In this document: piece after piece, positions 33,504 through 41,499 of the stretch
How positions within the stretch are numbered: position 1 is the stretch's first letter
How the letters are laid out: each line of letters opens with the position of its first letter
DNA from: JACRCT01 sp036504155
GTDB taxonomy: Bacteria; Myxococcota; Myxococcia; Myxococcales; UBA5297
Assembly (NCBI GenBank): GCA_036504155.1
Contig: DASXVQ010000030.1
Coordinates: 62,001 to 126,000 of the forward strand
Length of the DNA: 64,000 nt
Reading direction: 5' to 3'
Notes under the pieces: generated by a model
The model's database searches: none
Told to the model about the DNA's origin: nothing
The model's input: the letters and a program-made list of their open reading frames with translations, nothing else
Position numbers and translations under genes: made by a program

Positions 33504-34405
33504 ACCACGCCGCGACCGCGACCATCCCCATGCCTGCGCTGGGCGGGAGGAACCGCGAGATCTGGGTGGGCCTGTTCGTGCTCGCCGGGATCTTCGCGGT
33601 GGCCTTCACCCTGTTCACCCTGACCGACCCCTCCACCTTCCGCGGGCGCACGCGGCTGCTGGCGCACGTCCCCAACGCGGCCGGCATCCGGCGCGGCGAC
33701 CCGGTGCAGATGAAGGGCGTGAACATCGGCCGCACCAAGGCCTTCACGCTGCGCGACGGCGGCGTCGACATCACCCTGGAGATCGACAAGGGCTACAGCG
33801 TCCCGGCCGACTCCAAGGTGGTGCTCAAGGGCACCGGCCTGCTCGGCGAGATGGTGGCCGAGGTGCTCCCCGGCACGTCGAGCGCGAGCGCGAAGGGCGG
33901 CACGGTGCTGCCCGGGTCGGTGTCCGCGGGCCCCTTCGGGATGGCCCAGGACGTCGCGGGCGAGGCGACCAAGACGCTGGAGCGGCTGCAGGCGCTCCTC
34001 AGCGAGCGGACCGTCGGCAACGTGCAGCAGAGCTCCGAGGACCTCGCCCGCACCCTGGCGCAGGTGCGGGAGCTGACCTCGAGCCTGCGGCGGTCGGCCA
34101 AGGGCGTCGAGTCGGCGGTGGGCGGCCCCGAGCTGCAGCGCTCGCTAAAGCGGCTGGACTCGCTGACGGCGCGGCTGGACGGCATGGCCGGCACGCTCGA
34201 GCAGACGGCGGGCTCGGCGCAGGAGGTGCTCTCGCGGCTCGAGCACGGGCAGGGCTCGCTCGGCCGGCTCTCTCGCGACGACTCGCTCTACCTCAACGCC
34301 AACCAGGCGGTCGCCAACCTGGCGAAGGCCGCCCAGGAGATCACCGCGCTGACGGCGGACATCCGGCGCGAGCCCAAAAAGTACTTGAAGATCAGCGTCT
34401 TCTGA
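33500..34405 (+). CDS. mlaD: MlaD-like MCE-domain protein
   Basis: A single N-terminal span (IWVGLFVLAGIFAVAFTLFTL) anchors the protein in the inner membrane. The MCE domain follows (about 60-135; RRGDPVQMKGVNIGRTKAF, LKGTGLLGEMVAEVLPG). The rest is a long helical region with Ser/Leu heptads (TLAQVRELTSSLRRSAKG and similar) that could bridge the periplasm. Its job is to bind lipid with MlaE-F. Length, 301 aa, is longer than E. coli MlaD because of the helical tail. Confidence 0.93.
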   Translation: MNHAATATIPMPALGGRNREIWVGLFVLAGIFAVAFTLFTLTDPSTFRGRTRLLAHVPNAAGIRRGDPVQMKGVNIGRTKAFTLRDGGVDITLEIDKGYSVPADSKVVLKGTGLLGEMVAEVLPGTSSASAKGGTVLPGSVSAGPFGMAQDVAGEATKTLERLQALLSERTVGNVQQSSEDLARTLAQVRELTSSLRRSAKGVESAVGGPELQRSLKRLDSLTARLDGMAGTLEQTAGSAQEVLSRLEHGQGSLGRLSRDDSLYLNANQAVANLAKAAQEITALTADIRREPKKYLKISVF

Positions 34406-34459
34406 CCCCGGGGCGCGCTGAAGGTGGCGCCGGCCCGCCGATTCTGGAATGTTCCACCC

Positions 34460-34807
34460 ATGGGCGAGAGCGCGGACGACAACGCCAAGAAGAAGCGCGA
34501 CCTCTTGTTCGTGCACGGCAAGAGCGCCAAGGGCGACCGCTACAAGGTCATCCGCGCCCGCGAAGACCGCATCGAGATGGGCGAGATGTCGGACCTGAAG
34601 GAGGGCGAGGAGATCCGCGGCGAGGTCGTCAAGCTCAAGGCCCGCTCCGAGCACCCGCAGCTCTTCGACGTCGAGACCGTCGTCCCCCGCGAGGAGAGCG
34701 GCGGCGCCCACTCCGGCCCCGCCCAGGTGGCCACCGAGGAGTACCGCAAGAACTTCGACTCCATCTTCGGGGCCAAGAAGCGCAAGAAGCGGGAGCTGCT
34801 CAACTAG
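34460..34807 (+). CDS. Hypothetical charged protein (115 aa)
   Basis: ATG 34460 is preferred to the upstream frame start (34424) because it avoids an Ala/Arg/Pro stretch. The protein is highly charged: Lys/Asp-rich start, a central beta-like region (LLFVHGKSAKGDRYKVIRAREDRIEM, shown in part as LLFVHGKSAKGDRYKVIR) with EMSDLKEGEEIRGEVVKLK, and a C-terminal basic stretch KKRKKREL. It has no signal peptide. I know it as no named family. It lies 54 bp after mlaD and 36 bp before the selenoprotein-like gene, so it may be co-transcribed with either. Confidence 0.75.
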   Translation: MGESADDNAKKKRDLLFVHGKSAKGDRYKVIRAREDRIEMGEMSDLKEGEEIRGEVVKLKARSEHPQLFDVETVVPREESGGAHSGPAQVATEEYRKNFDSIFGAKKRKKRELLN

Positions 34808-34836
34808 TCGGTAGTCGATGGTCAATGGTCGATAGG
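34806..34836. repeat. Dispersed 31-bp repeat, copy 1
   Basis: This 31-bp stretch in the gap before the peroxiredoxin gene recurs at 62481-62511 with 29 of 31 bases identical. It is internally repetitive, built on GTCGATGG/GTCGATAGG. Both copies lie just after a stop codon and before a same-strand gene. Confidence 0.8.
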
Positions 34837-34843
34837 GGGAGCG

Positions 34844-35341
34844 ATGAGCGAGCCTGCAGTCGCCGTCAACGAAGCCGCGCCGGACTTCACCCTGCCCGAC
34901 TTCACGGGCAAGCCGTTCCAGCTCTCGTCGCTCCGGGGCAAGAAGCACGCGCTGCTCGTCTTCAACCGTGGCTTCGTCTGACCCTTCTGCCGCCGGCACC
35001 TGGCGCAGTTGCGCCAACACTCAGACGAGATTGCCAAGCGGGGCGCCGAGATCGTCGTCCTCGGCCCGGACAAGGCCTCGGCGTTCGAGCAGCGCTGGAA
35101 GGCCGACTCGCTCCCCTTCCTCGGCCTGCCCGACCCCGAGCACAGCGTCCTCGACCTCTACGGGCAGCAGGTGAAGATCCTCAAGCTCGGGCGGATGCCG
35201 GCGCAGGCGCTGGTCGACAAGGACGGCGTGGTGCGCTTCGTCCACTACGGCTCGTCGATGTCCGACATCCCCGAGCCCGCGGAGATCCTCCGGCTGCTGG
35301 ACGTCCTCAACGGCGAGCCGCCTCCGCTGGCGATGCCTTGA
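34844..35341 (+). CDS. Peroxiredoxin-like selenoprotein, Sec46 encoded by in-frame TGA
   Basis: ATG 34844 (ribosome site AGGGGGAG) opens a 165-residue AhpC/TSA-type thioredoxin-fold protein: AAPDFTLPDFTGKPFQLSSL, LLVFNRGFV, then TGA at 34979-34981, then PFCRRHLAQL. Family members have Cys-Pro-Phe-Cys here, so TGA replaces exactly the peroxidatic cysteine, and Cys49 is the partner. The same frame runs on without another stop to 35341 (VVLGPDKASAFEQRW, LGRMPAQALVDKDGVVRFVHYG). A SECIS-like hairpin follows the TGA. Selenocysteine would raise peroxide reactivity. A nonsense mutation or sequencing error is the alternative; the exact position and hairpin argue against it. A terminator closes the gene. 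Confidence 0.88.
34979..35016 (+). promoter_or_regulatory. Candidate bacterial SECIS element
   Basis: After TGA (34979-34981), TGGCGC (35001-35006) pairs perfectly with GCGCCA (35011-35016) around the loop AGTT (35007-35010). The loop has G as its second base and begins 25 nt after the TGA. This fits the published model for bacterial SECIS: upper stem of at least 4 bp, small loop, G among the first two loop bases, spacing 16-37 nt. It would bind SelB. Confidence 0.72.
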
Positions 35342-35347
35342 ACCGAA

Positions 35348-35377
35348 GCTGGCCGCCGGATTGCTCCGGCGGCCAGC
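35348..35377 (+). terminator. Rho-independent terminator after the selenoprotein gene
   Basis: GCTGGCCGCCGGA (35348-35360) pairs perfectly over 13 bp with TCCGGCGGCCAGC (35365-35377) around a TTGC loop and is followed by the pyrimidine run GTCTTCTTCTTCC. Confidence 0.85.
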
Positions 35378-35410
35378 GTCTTCTTCTTCCTCTTCCACCT
35401 TCCCGACTCG

Positions 35411-36676
35411 CTACCTGCGGCGACGGTCGTTGCCGGCGGGACGGTTGGGCTGCGCCTGCGGGACGGCGGGGCGCTGCGGCTGGGGCGCGGCGACCGGGGC
35501 ACGCATCGCCGGCTGCTGCTGCGGCCGCTGCGGGCGGTACTCGGGCCGAGCGGTCTGCGGCGCGGCACGCTGGGGAGCCGGCCTCGAGATCTCCTGCGGC
35601 CGGTAGGCGGGCCTGGGCTCCGGGCGGGTCATCGCCGGACTGGACTCCGGACGGTTGTACGCCGGCCGCACGGGCTCGGGGCGGGTCACCATCGGGCGCG
35701 GCTCGGGCCTCACCGGCTCAGGACGCGTGACCATCGGCCGCGGCTCGGGCCTGACCGGCGCCGGGCGGTTGAACGCCGGCGCGGGCTGAGGCTGTGCCGC
35801 GGGCCGCACCTCGCGGCGCTCGGGAGGAGTCGGATAGGTCGCCGGTCCGCGGCGCTCCGGCTGCGCAGTCGCCGCGGGGTTGGACATCGCCGGTGCAGGC
35901 CGCTCGGCGCGGCTGGGGCGGAACACGACGGGAGCGCCGCGGTGGCGTCCGATCTCCGCGGGCGAGGAGACCTGGACCGGGCGCACGGCCTGGATGGGAC
36001 GGCCGACCTCGCGCTCGATGAAGCTGCGCGGCGGTCCGAAGGCGGGCTCGGCCTGGTGCACGTTCGGGGCGCCGTAGGTCGGCGAGCCTTGGCCGTTCTG
36101 GTCGCGGCCGTGGTGACGGCCCCCGTGCCAGCCCGGCGCGGGAGTCGTGCGGTTCCAGTGCTCACGCACCCGCTCGTGCGACCAGAACACGCTACGCACC
36201 GGCACGCCGACGAAGGAGTGCGAGGGCACGAAGGTCCAGTAGTCGTAGTAGACCGGCTGGTGGACGAGGGCGATGCCCAGCGGGAACAGCGGGGCCCAGC
36301 CCACGCAGCCCGCGGAGTAGCGCCACTCGACCCAGGCCGGAGCCCATTCGTAGCCGGGGACCCAGATCCAGCCCCAGCCCGGCTCCCACGACCAGCGGCC
36401 GTAGTGGTAGGTCGCCCAGGCCCAAGGCTCGGCGGAGTCCCAGAGCCAGCCCTCGTCGGTCCAGACCCATTGGCCGTCGAGGTAGGGCCGCCAATCCGCG
36501 GCGGCGTGGAACGGGCGCCAGACTCGGCCGTAGTTGCCCACCACGACCCATTCACCGTGCGCCGCCAGCGGCTGGTCGAAGGTCTCGAAGTTCACCGAGG
36601 CCTCGAACTCGACGCCCGCGTGGGCGGAAGGCACCGCTCCCAGAAGAACAGTCAGGACGATCAGGTTCCGAAGCAT
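35411..36676 (-). CDS. Exported Trp-rich, Pro-rich DUF6600-like protein
   Basis: ATG 36676 has GGAGG upstream and gives a signal peptide (MLRNLIVLTVLLGAVPSAHA). Residues about 35-140 hold repeated Trp/Tyr/Gly blocks (GRVWRPFHAAADWRPYLDGQWVW, shown in part as VWRPF..ADWRPYLDGQWVW; EPGWGWIWVPGYEWAPAWVEW) typical of the DUF6600 family, whose role is unknown. The C-terminal half is Pro/Arg-rich with a repeated unit RPEPRPMVTRPEPV, present about twice, and ends RRRR. It should be periplasmic or surface exposed. The tail is likely disordered and may bind polyanions. Confidence 0.82.
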   Translation of the reverse strand: MLRNLIVLTVLLGAVPSAHAGVEFEASVNFETFDQPLAAHGEWVVVGNYGRVWRPFHAAADWRPYLDGQWVWTDEGWLWDSAEPWAWATYHYGRWSWEPGWGWIWVPGYEWAPAWVEWRYSAGCVGWAPLFPLGIALVHQPVYYDYWTFVPSHSFVGVPVRSVFWSHERVREHWNRTTPAPGWHGGRHHGRDQNGQGSPTYGAPNVHQAEPAFGPPRSFIEREVGRPIQAVRPVQVSSPAEIGRHRGAPVVFRPSRAERPAPAMSNPAATAQPERRGPATYPTPPERREVRPAAQPQPAPAFNRPAPVRPEPRPMVTRPEPVRPEPRPMVTRPEPVRPAYNRPESSPAMTRPEPRPAYRPQEISRPAPQRAAPQTARPEYRPQRPQQQPAMRAPVAAPQPQRPAVPQAQPNRPAGNDRRRR

Positions 36677-36928
36677 CTGCCACCTCCAGCCCTTCAACCC
36701 TCGTTTGCCTACATGGGTTTCAGGCACCTACATCGACGCTGGCTGGGCCGAAAAGATTCTCCACCCCTCCGGCGCGCGGCCCGCCCGGGGGATGGAGACG
36801 GGCCGATTCGTGCCCGCCTGGGTTGCGAGACTCGGGCTCGCCGTCATTCCGGGGAGGAGCGGGAGCGCTCGCTCGCTCGCTACCTCGAGGCCGCCGTTCG
36901 GGAAGCGGCCGCGCACGCCGCTCTCGCG

Positions 36929-38266
36929 CTACGCCGGCGGCTGACCGGCCGGGGCCTCCTGGCCCGCCCGGGCGCCGACCTCGGCGAGCCCTTCGCGCAG
37001 GAACTGCCGGAAGTCGCCGTTGGACTTGAGCGAGCGCAGGTTGTGCCCGAGCCCGGCGATGGCCCGGTAGAACAGCAGCGCCTCGGGCGGCACGCGCACG
37101 TGCAGGAAGTCGAGCGCGTAGCGCTTCTTGAGCCCGATGAGCTTGGGGATCATCGTGTCCTGGCTCCAGTCGTAGGGACCCCAGAACGGCTCGCCGACGA
37201 TCTCCGCCACCGCGTCGAAGACCTCGGCCGCCTTCGCCTCCGGGAGGTCGAAGCTGAAGCCCGCGTCGCGCAGCATGGTCGGGAAGTGCAGCCGGCGGTT
37301 CTCGATGCCCGCCAGGAATCCCCCGACGTAGGCCCGCCAGAACTGCTCGGAGAGGTGCTTGGCGCTGCCGTAGTCGAGCACGCCCAGCCGGCCGCCCGAC
37401 ATGATGACGAAGTTGCCCGGGTGAGCGTCCCCGTGGATGACCCGGTGGTAGACGAACGGGCCCAGGACGGCCCGAGAGAGCTGCTCGGAGACCGCCAGGC
37501 GCTCGGCGTTGCCGACCTGGTCGATGCCCTTGACGTACTCGTGCAGCGTCGGCCCCTCGAGCAGCTCCAGCGTGAGCACGCGGCGGCTGCACAGCTGGGG
37601 CCACGCCCGCGGCACCACCAGGTCCGGCCAGCGCCCCAGGTAGCCGCGGAACTCCTCGAGCAGGCGCAGCTCGCGCACGTAGTCGAGCTCGAGGGTGATC
37701 TCCCGGCGCATCTCCTCGAAGTATTCGCGCCCGTCCAGCAGCCGCCCGCCGATGCCCACCGCCTTGAGGACCACCTGCACGTTGCGCATGTCGTCTTCCA
37801 GCGCGGCCTCGACCCCCGGGTACTGCACCTTGACCGCGACCACCTCGCCCGAGGTCAGCCGCGCGCGGTGCACCTGGCCCAGCGAGGCGCCGGCGAAGGG
37901 CTCCTTCGAGAACTCGCTGAAGAGCGCCTCGGGAGGCTTGCCCAGCTCCGCCTCGACGGCCGCCGCGATCTGCTCGTAGGGCAGCGTCGGCGCCTGCGAG
38001 AACAGCCGCGCGACGATCGCCCGCGCCTCGGGCGGCAGCTGGTCGCTGATGAGCGCCATGGTCTGGCCGACCTTGAGCGCGGCGCCCTTCAGCTCCCCGA
38101 GCGTCTCCAGGATGCGCCGGGCGGCGGCGAGCCGCGCGTCGCCCTCGTCGCCCAGAAGCTTGCGCGCCTGGCCGGCCACCATGCCCGCGCCCACGCGGGT
38201 GGTCATCCCCACGATCTTCCCCAGCCTCCGCAGCCGCCCCCGTGGGATCCGCCGGTCCTCGCTCAC
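36929..38266 (-). CDS. ABC1/AarF-family atypical kinase
   Basis: GTG 38266 is the chosen start (AAAGG about 8 nt upstream). The 445-residue protein has the ABC1/UbiB motifs: KxGQ in LKGAALKVGQTMAL, the ala-rich loop AGASLGQVHRARL, Lys in VVAVKVQYPG, the catalytic region VIHGDAHPGNFV and metal-binding LDYG in LGVLDYGSAK. These proteins are ATPases/kinases linked to ubiquinone or lipid metabolism in bacteria and mitochondria. The membrane spans found at the end of E. coli UbiB are absent. It is likely single; its neighbour upstream is a gene relic on the other strand. Confidence 0.88.
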   Translation of the reverse strand: MSEDRRIPRGRLRRLGKIVGMTTRVGAGMVAGQARKLLGDEGDARLAAARRILETLGELKGAALKVGQTMALISDQLPPEARAIVARLFSQAPTLPYEQIAAAVEAELGKPPEALFSEFSKEPFAGASLGQVHRARLTSGEVVAVKVQYPGVEAALEDDMRNVQVVLKAVGIGGRLLDGREYFEEMRREITLELDYVRELRLLEEFRGYLGRWPDLVVPRAWPQLCSRRVLTLELLEGPTLHEYVKGIDQVGNAERLAVSEQLSRAVLGPFVYHRVIHGDAHPGNFVIMSGGRLGVLDYGSAKHLSEQFWRAYVGGFLAGIENRRLHFPTMLRDAGFSFDLPEAKAAEVFDAVAEIVGEPFWGPYDWSQDTMIPKLIGLKKRYALDFLHVRVPPEALLFYRAIAGLGHNLRSLKSNGDFRQFLREGLAEVGARAGQEAPAGQPPA

Positions 38267-38417
38267 ATGTCCGCCTTTCCCCTCGCTCCGACGATAACGG
38301 GCCGGGCTGGCCGCCTCAATCCGCATCCGCACCCGGCGTGCCTTGCCGCGGCCGCCGCTCCCGGCGGAAGATGCCGCTCGTTTTCCACCCGGCCGGCCAG
38401 GCCGAAGGCCGCCGGCC

Positions 38418-38768
38418 CAGCAGATCGCCAAGACCTTCGCCTTCGCTGCGGTGCTCGACGGCGGCCCCACGGCCCCGAGCGCGGGCTTCCTGGACGACGG
38501 CTACTACGGGCCGCTGGGCCTGGGCGCCACGGTGGCGCTGGACCTGTTCGCGCGCATCCTCACCCGGCCCGAGCCGGGCTGGTTCTGCGACACCGAGCGC
38601 GACGACTGCCCGAACTTCACGCCGTACGGCACCGACCCGTACGTGTTCATGCCCGACTCCACGCCGCTGCCCGCCTACACCCAGTACAACTTCCAGGTCG
38701 GGCTGGGCGACGGGCGCTACCTGCACAACGACTTCGACTACTCGAAGGGCTACTGGTGGACGGAGCCG
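38418..38768 (+). pseudogene. Relic of a zinc-dependent metalloprotease-like gene
   Basis: The frame 38343-38849 encodes a well-conserved-looking core of about 117 residues (QIAKTFAFAAVLDGGP, FLDDGYYGPLGLGATVALD, LPAYTQYNFQVGLGDGRYLH, NDFDYSKGYWW) flanked on both sides by low-complexity sequence with no start site. From memory the core resembles an internal part of large myxobacterial metalloprotease-like proteins (LDGGP, GPLGLGATVALD, DGRYLHNDFDYS). I read it as a fragment left after loss of both ends, followed by an intact terminator at 38855-38886. The family match needs a search. Confidence 0.55.
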
Positions 38769-38854
38769 CAAGCGTCAGCGCGCAGAGGACACCTGCCCTG
38801 CGCAGTGACGAGCCTGAGACGAGCAAGGGCAGCTGACCACCCGCTGTAGGCACT

Positions 38855-38886
38855 GCCCCTCTTCGCAGCCCCACGCGAAGAGGGGC
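38855..38886 (+). terminator. Rho-independent terminator after the relic gene
   Basis: GCCCCTCTTCGC (38855-38866) pairs perfectly with GCGAAGAGGGGC (38875-38886) around an 8-base loop and is followed by CCTCTCTTTTC. It is a strong plus-strand terminator with no intact gene in front of it. Confidence 0.82.
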
Positions 38887-38992
38887 CCTCTCTTTTCAGC
38901 CGCAGCCGTAGCGGCCGAGGCCGAGGCCGAGGTCGAGCCGTGGTGCAGACAGGCGCAACCGAGCCCGAGTGCGCCGGTGCCATGAGCCAGGC

Positions 38993-39058
38993 CTAGCGCC
39001 CGCCTTGTCGCATCACGCGCAGCACCGCGAAGTGGGTCGAGCGCTCGAACGGCGGGGG
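38993..39058 (-). pseudogene. 3'-end remnant of a second RlmI-type methyltransferase gene
   Basis: Read on the minus strand this stretch encodes PPPFERSTHFAVLRVMRQGG and a stop. The intact methyltransferase gene at 39753-40763 ends PAPFNHSTKIAVLRVKRKDG and a few more residues. The DNA matches too, including an identical CACGCGCAGCACCGCGA. Upstream of it the similarity is lost. It is the tail of a duplicated copy, now separated from the intact gene by the gene at 39133-39732. Confidence 0.72.
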
Positions 39059-39132
39059 TCTTCCCGCTCCAGGACCCGGCATCCGTCTTCGTCTTCGTCT
39101 TCGAAGGAGGGCAGGCCCCCAAGCCGCGGGGA

Positions 39133-39732
39133 CTAGAAGAAAGGCCGAGGCTCGGCGACCTCCCGCTCCAGCAGTCGGCGCTCGGCGGTGCGGCGGTACT
39201 TCTCGTCGGCGATGGCGGCCACGACGTAGGACGCATCGTCCCCCGCCGTCGCCAGCATGAGCGCGACCTGGCGCAGGACCGCGCCGGCCTTCTTCGACTG
39301 GCCGATGCCCGCCCCTGCGACGAGGCTCCTTGCCGCCCGCGCGCGAAGCTCCGGCTCCGGCCAGACCGCTTGGACGACCAGGAACAGTGCGTCGGCGCGC
39401 GAGGTCGAGTTGGCGATCTTCGGCGCGAGACCGATCGCCGCGGCCAGCTGCCTGCGAGCCTCGTCGCCTCTCCCGCGTTCGAGCAGCGCTCGCAGAACCC
39501 AGGCCATTGCGCCGACGAACTCGTAGGGATCGTCCGAGCGCTCGACCGCCCGGACCGCCTCTTTGGCCAAGGCCACGACGGACGCATCCGGCGCGTACCG
39601 GGCAACCCCGGCGAGAGCCTGGCACCGGAACCACGGTTCGGCGACCTTGCGAGCGATCTCCAAGGCCGCCGCGTGCTTGGTGGCCTTGGCCAGCGCCATG
39701 GCGCTGTCGCGCAGTCGGGTGCTGTCGCCCAT
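39133..39732 (-). CDS. Hypothetical Ala-rich helical-repeat protein (199 aa)
   Basis: ATG 39732 gives a soluble protein made almost wholly of amphipathic helices (RLRDSAMALAKATKHAAALEIARKV in part, CQALAGVARYAPDASVVALAKEAVRAV in part, ADALFLVVQAVWPEPELRARAARSL). The repeat length near 35-40 residues suggests TPR- or HEAT-like pairs. No catalytic motif is seen. It lies 20 bp downstream of the rRNA methyltransferase gene on the same strand, with a weak ribosome site, and between that gene and a decayed copy of its 3' end. Confidence 0.72.
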   Translation of the reverse strand: MGDSTRLRDSAMALAKATKHAAALEIARKVAEPWFRCQALAGVARYAPDASVVALAKEAVRAVERSDDPYEFVGAMAWVLRALLERGRGDEARRQLAAAIGLAPKIANSTSRADALFLVVQAVWPEPELRARAARSLVAGAGIGQSKKAGAVLRQVALMLATAGDDASYVVAAIADEKYRRTAERRLLEREVAEPRPFF

Positions 39733-39752
39733 GACGGGCCCCCGGAGCTCGG

Positions 39753-40763
39753 CTAGGCCTTGCGCCCGTCTTTGCGCTTCACGCGCAGCACCGCGATCTT
39801 GGTCGAGTGGTTGAACGGTGCCGGGTCCGCCGGCGCCGTGCCCACCCGCGTCGCCGGGTAGCCGGTGAAGTCCTCGGGGATGGCGATGCTCTCCTCGAAC
39901 GCCATGTACCCGTCCTTGCACAGGCCCTCGAGCGTCTCCTTCCACTGCGCGCCGGAGGTGAAGAGCGCGTTGTTGACCGCCACGAGGACGCCGCCGTCGC
40001 CGATGAGCGGGCGCGCCTTGTTGATGAGCTTGTCCGCTTCCTTCTCCAGGTCCACGCGGCCGTTCTTGGTCTCCGAGAAGAACGGCGGGTCGAGGATCAG
40101 GCAGTCGAAGAGCGCGCCTTCCTTCTTGAGCCAGCTCATGGCCTCGAAGAAGTCGGCGATCTTGAAGTCGGCCTTGGAGACCGGGAACTTGTTGAGCGCG
40201 TACGAGTCCTTCGCCTGGTTCATGTACTGGCGGTTCAGGTCGACGTGGATCACCTGGGCCGCGCCGCCCGCCATCGCCGCCACGCCCAGGCTGCCGGTGT
40301 ACGCGAAGGTGTTGAGGACCTTCTTGCCCGAGAGGTTCGCCTTCGCCCAGGCGCGCAGCCCCCGCGTGTCGAGGTAGAGCGTCGCGTCCTGGTGCAGGTC
40401 GAGCGCCAGGGCGTACTTGACCCCGTTCTCGACCACGCGGCGGTCGATTCCGCTCCGCTCGCCCAGCAGGCACCGGCCGTTGCGCTCCAGCGGGATCAGC
40501 GACTCGCGGACCTTCCAGAGCGCCACGCGGATCCACGGCAAGAGCGCCTTGGCCGCCTCGACGATCGCCTTGGCGGAGGCCTCGTCGCCCTCGCCCTTCT
40601 CCGAGTAGTCGTGGATCACCAGCGTGCGGCCGTAGAGGTCGACTGCCATCGCAGGGAAGCCTTCGTAGAAGCCGTTGAAGAGCCGGCAAGCCGACTCCTG
40701 CTTCTCGTCGAGGAGACCGCTGCGCGCCTGGGCTGCCTTCGTGAAAGTGGTCGAGAGGTCCAT
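39753..40763 (-). CDS. Class I SAM-dependent rRNA methyltransferase, RlmI-like
   Basis: The C-terminal two thirds form a Rossmann methyltransferase: VLNTFAYTGSLGVAAMAGGA (SAM motif I), VIHVDLNRQYM, and DCLILDPPFFS (motif IV) are as in RlmI/RlmK, which make m5C or m7G in 23S rRNA. The N-terminal part (about 1-110) lacks a clear PUA start but keeps the EEHD-like linking domain (NGFYEGFPAMAVDLYGRTLVI in part). The 336-residue length is a little short for RlmI (about 396) because the PUA domain is missing. It lies 16 bp after the ECF sigma gene and may be its co-transcribed partner. Confidence 0.88.
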   Translation of the reverse strand: MDLSTTFTKAAQARSGLLDEKQESACRLFNGFYEGFPAMAVDLYGRTLVIHDYSEKGEGDEASAKAIVEAAKALLPWIRVALWKVRESLIPLERNGRCLLGERSGIDRRVVENGVKYALALDLHQDATLYLDTRGLRAWAKANLSGKKVLNTFAYTGSLGVAAMAGGAAQVIHVDLNRQYMNQAKDSYALNKFPVSKADFKIADFFEAMSWLKKEGALFDCLILDPPFFSETKNGRVDLEKEADKLINKARPLIGDGGVLVAVNNALFTSGAQWKETLEGLCKDGYMAFEESIAIPEDFTGYPATRVGTAPADPAPFNHSTKIAVLRVKRKDGRKA

Positions 40764-40779
40764 GGTGCGCGGCAGTGTC

Positions 40780-41460
40780 TCACGGCAGGCGCGTAATGGC
40801 CTGCATCACGGCGCCCACCACCCGGTTGCAGCGCGGGGCCTCGAAGGCGAAGGCCTCGCGAGCGGCCTGGCCCGCCTCCTCGATCAGCGCTGCCTGGAGC
40901 TTCGTGCGGGCCCGGTGCAGGCGCGTCTTGACCACCCACTCGGTGACCCCCAGCGCCTCGGCGGTCTCCTCGGTGTCCATGCCCTCGATCTCCCGGAGCA
41001 TGAACACCACCCGGTACAGCTCGGGCAGCTTGGCGACCGCGCGCTCGACCAGCCCAGCCAGCTCCCGGCGCCCCAAGTCCACCTCTGGATCCGCCTGCAT
41101 GGACGGCACCTCGTCTTCCGCCTCGTCGAGCGGAGCCATCCGCGAGCCCCGGCGCATCCGGGCCAGCGCCTCGTGCACCGCGATCCGGACGATCCAGGTG
41201 AAGAACCGGGCCTCGGACCGGAACTCCCGCAGGTGGGTGTAGGCCGACACCCAGGCCTGCTGCATGGCGTCCTCGGCGTCGGCCTCCGGGAGCAGCCCGC
41301 GCACCGCCCGGTAGACCCGCTGGTCGTGCCGGCGCATCAGCACCTCGAACAGGGACCGGTCCCCGGCGAGGACGCGCTCGACGACCTCCTCGTCGGGCAG
41401 CGGACCGCCCGCCTGCTGCTGCCGCTTCGCCAGCCCCTCTGCATCCATCAACCCGCCCAT
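40780..41460 (-). CDS. ECF-type RNA polymerase sigma factor
   Basis: ATG 41460 has GGAGG 6 nt upstream. Region 2 (about 35-105: RSLFEVLMRRHDQRVYRAVRGL, DAEDAMQQAWVSAYTHL, FFTWIVRIAVHEAL) and region 4 (about 145-200: KLPELYRVVFMLREIEGMDTEETAEALGV, cut; VKTRLHRARTKL) are both complete. A short C-terminal tail with one Cys follows. No anti-sigma gene is adjacent. It is divergent from a DoxX gene with an inverted repeat between them, which suggests that the sigma factor controls itself and DoxX. Confidence 0.92.
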   Translation of the reverse strand: MGGLMDAEGLAKRQQQAGGPLPDEEVVERVLAGDRSLFEVLMRRHDQRVYRAVRGLLPEADAEDAMQQAWVSAYTHLREFRSEARFFTWIVRIAVHEALARMRRGSRMAPLDEAEDEVPSMQADPEVDLGRRELAGLVERAVAKLPELYRVVFMLREIEGMDTEETAEALGVTEWVVKTRLHRARTKLQAALIEEAGQAAREAFAFEAPRCNRVVGAVMQAITRLP

Positions 41461-41499
41461 CGGCCACCTCCACCCTTCCAGATGCGCGAGGCCCGTCGG

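Noticed and set aside
34979..34981. In-frame TGA as a simple nonsense mutation or pseudogene
   Set aside because: It falls exactly on the catalytic cysteine, no other disruption exists in 165 codons, and a SECIS-like hairpin follows. It is kept as the main alternative but is less likely.
38343..38849. Intact 168-residue gene
   Set aside because: The first 25 and last 25 residues are Pro/Arg/Ala filler and there is no ribosome site; only the core looks like protein.
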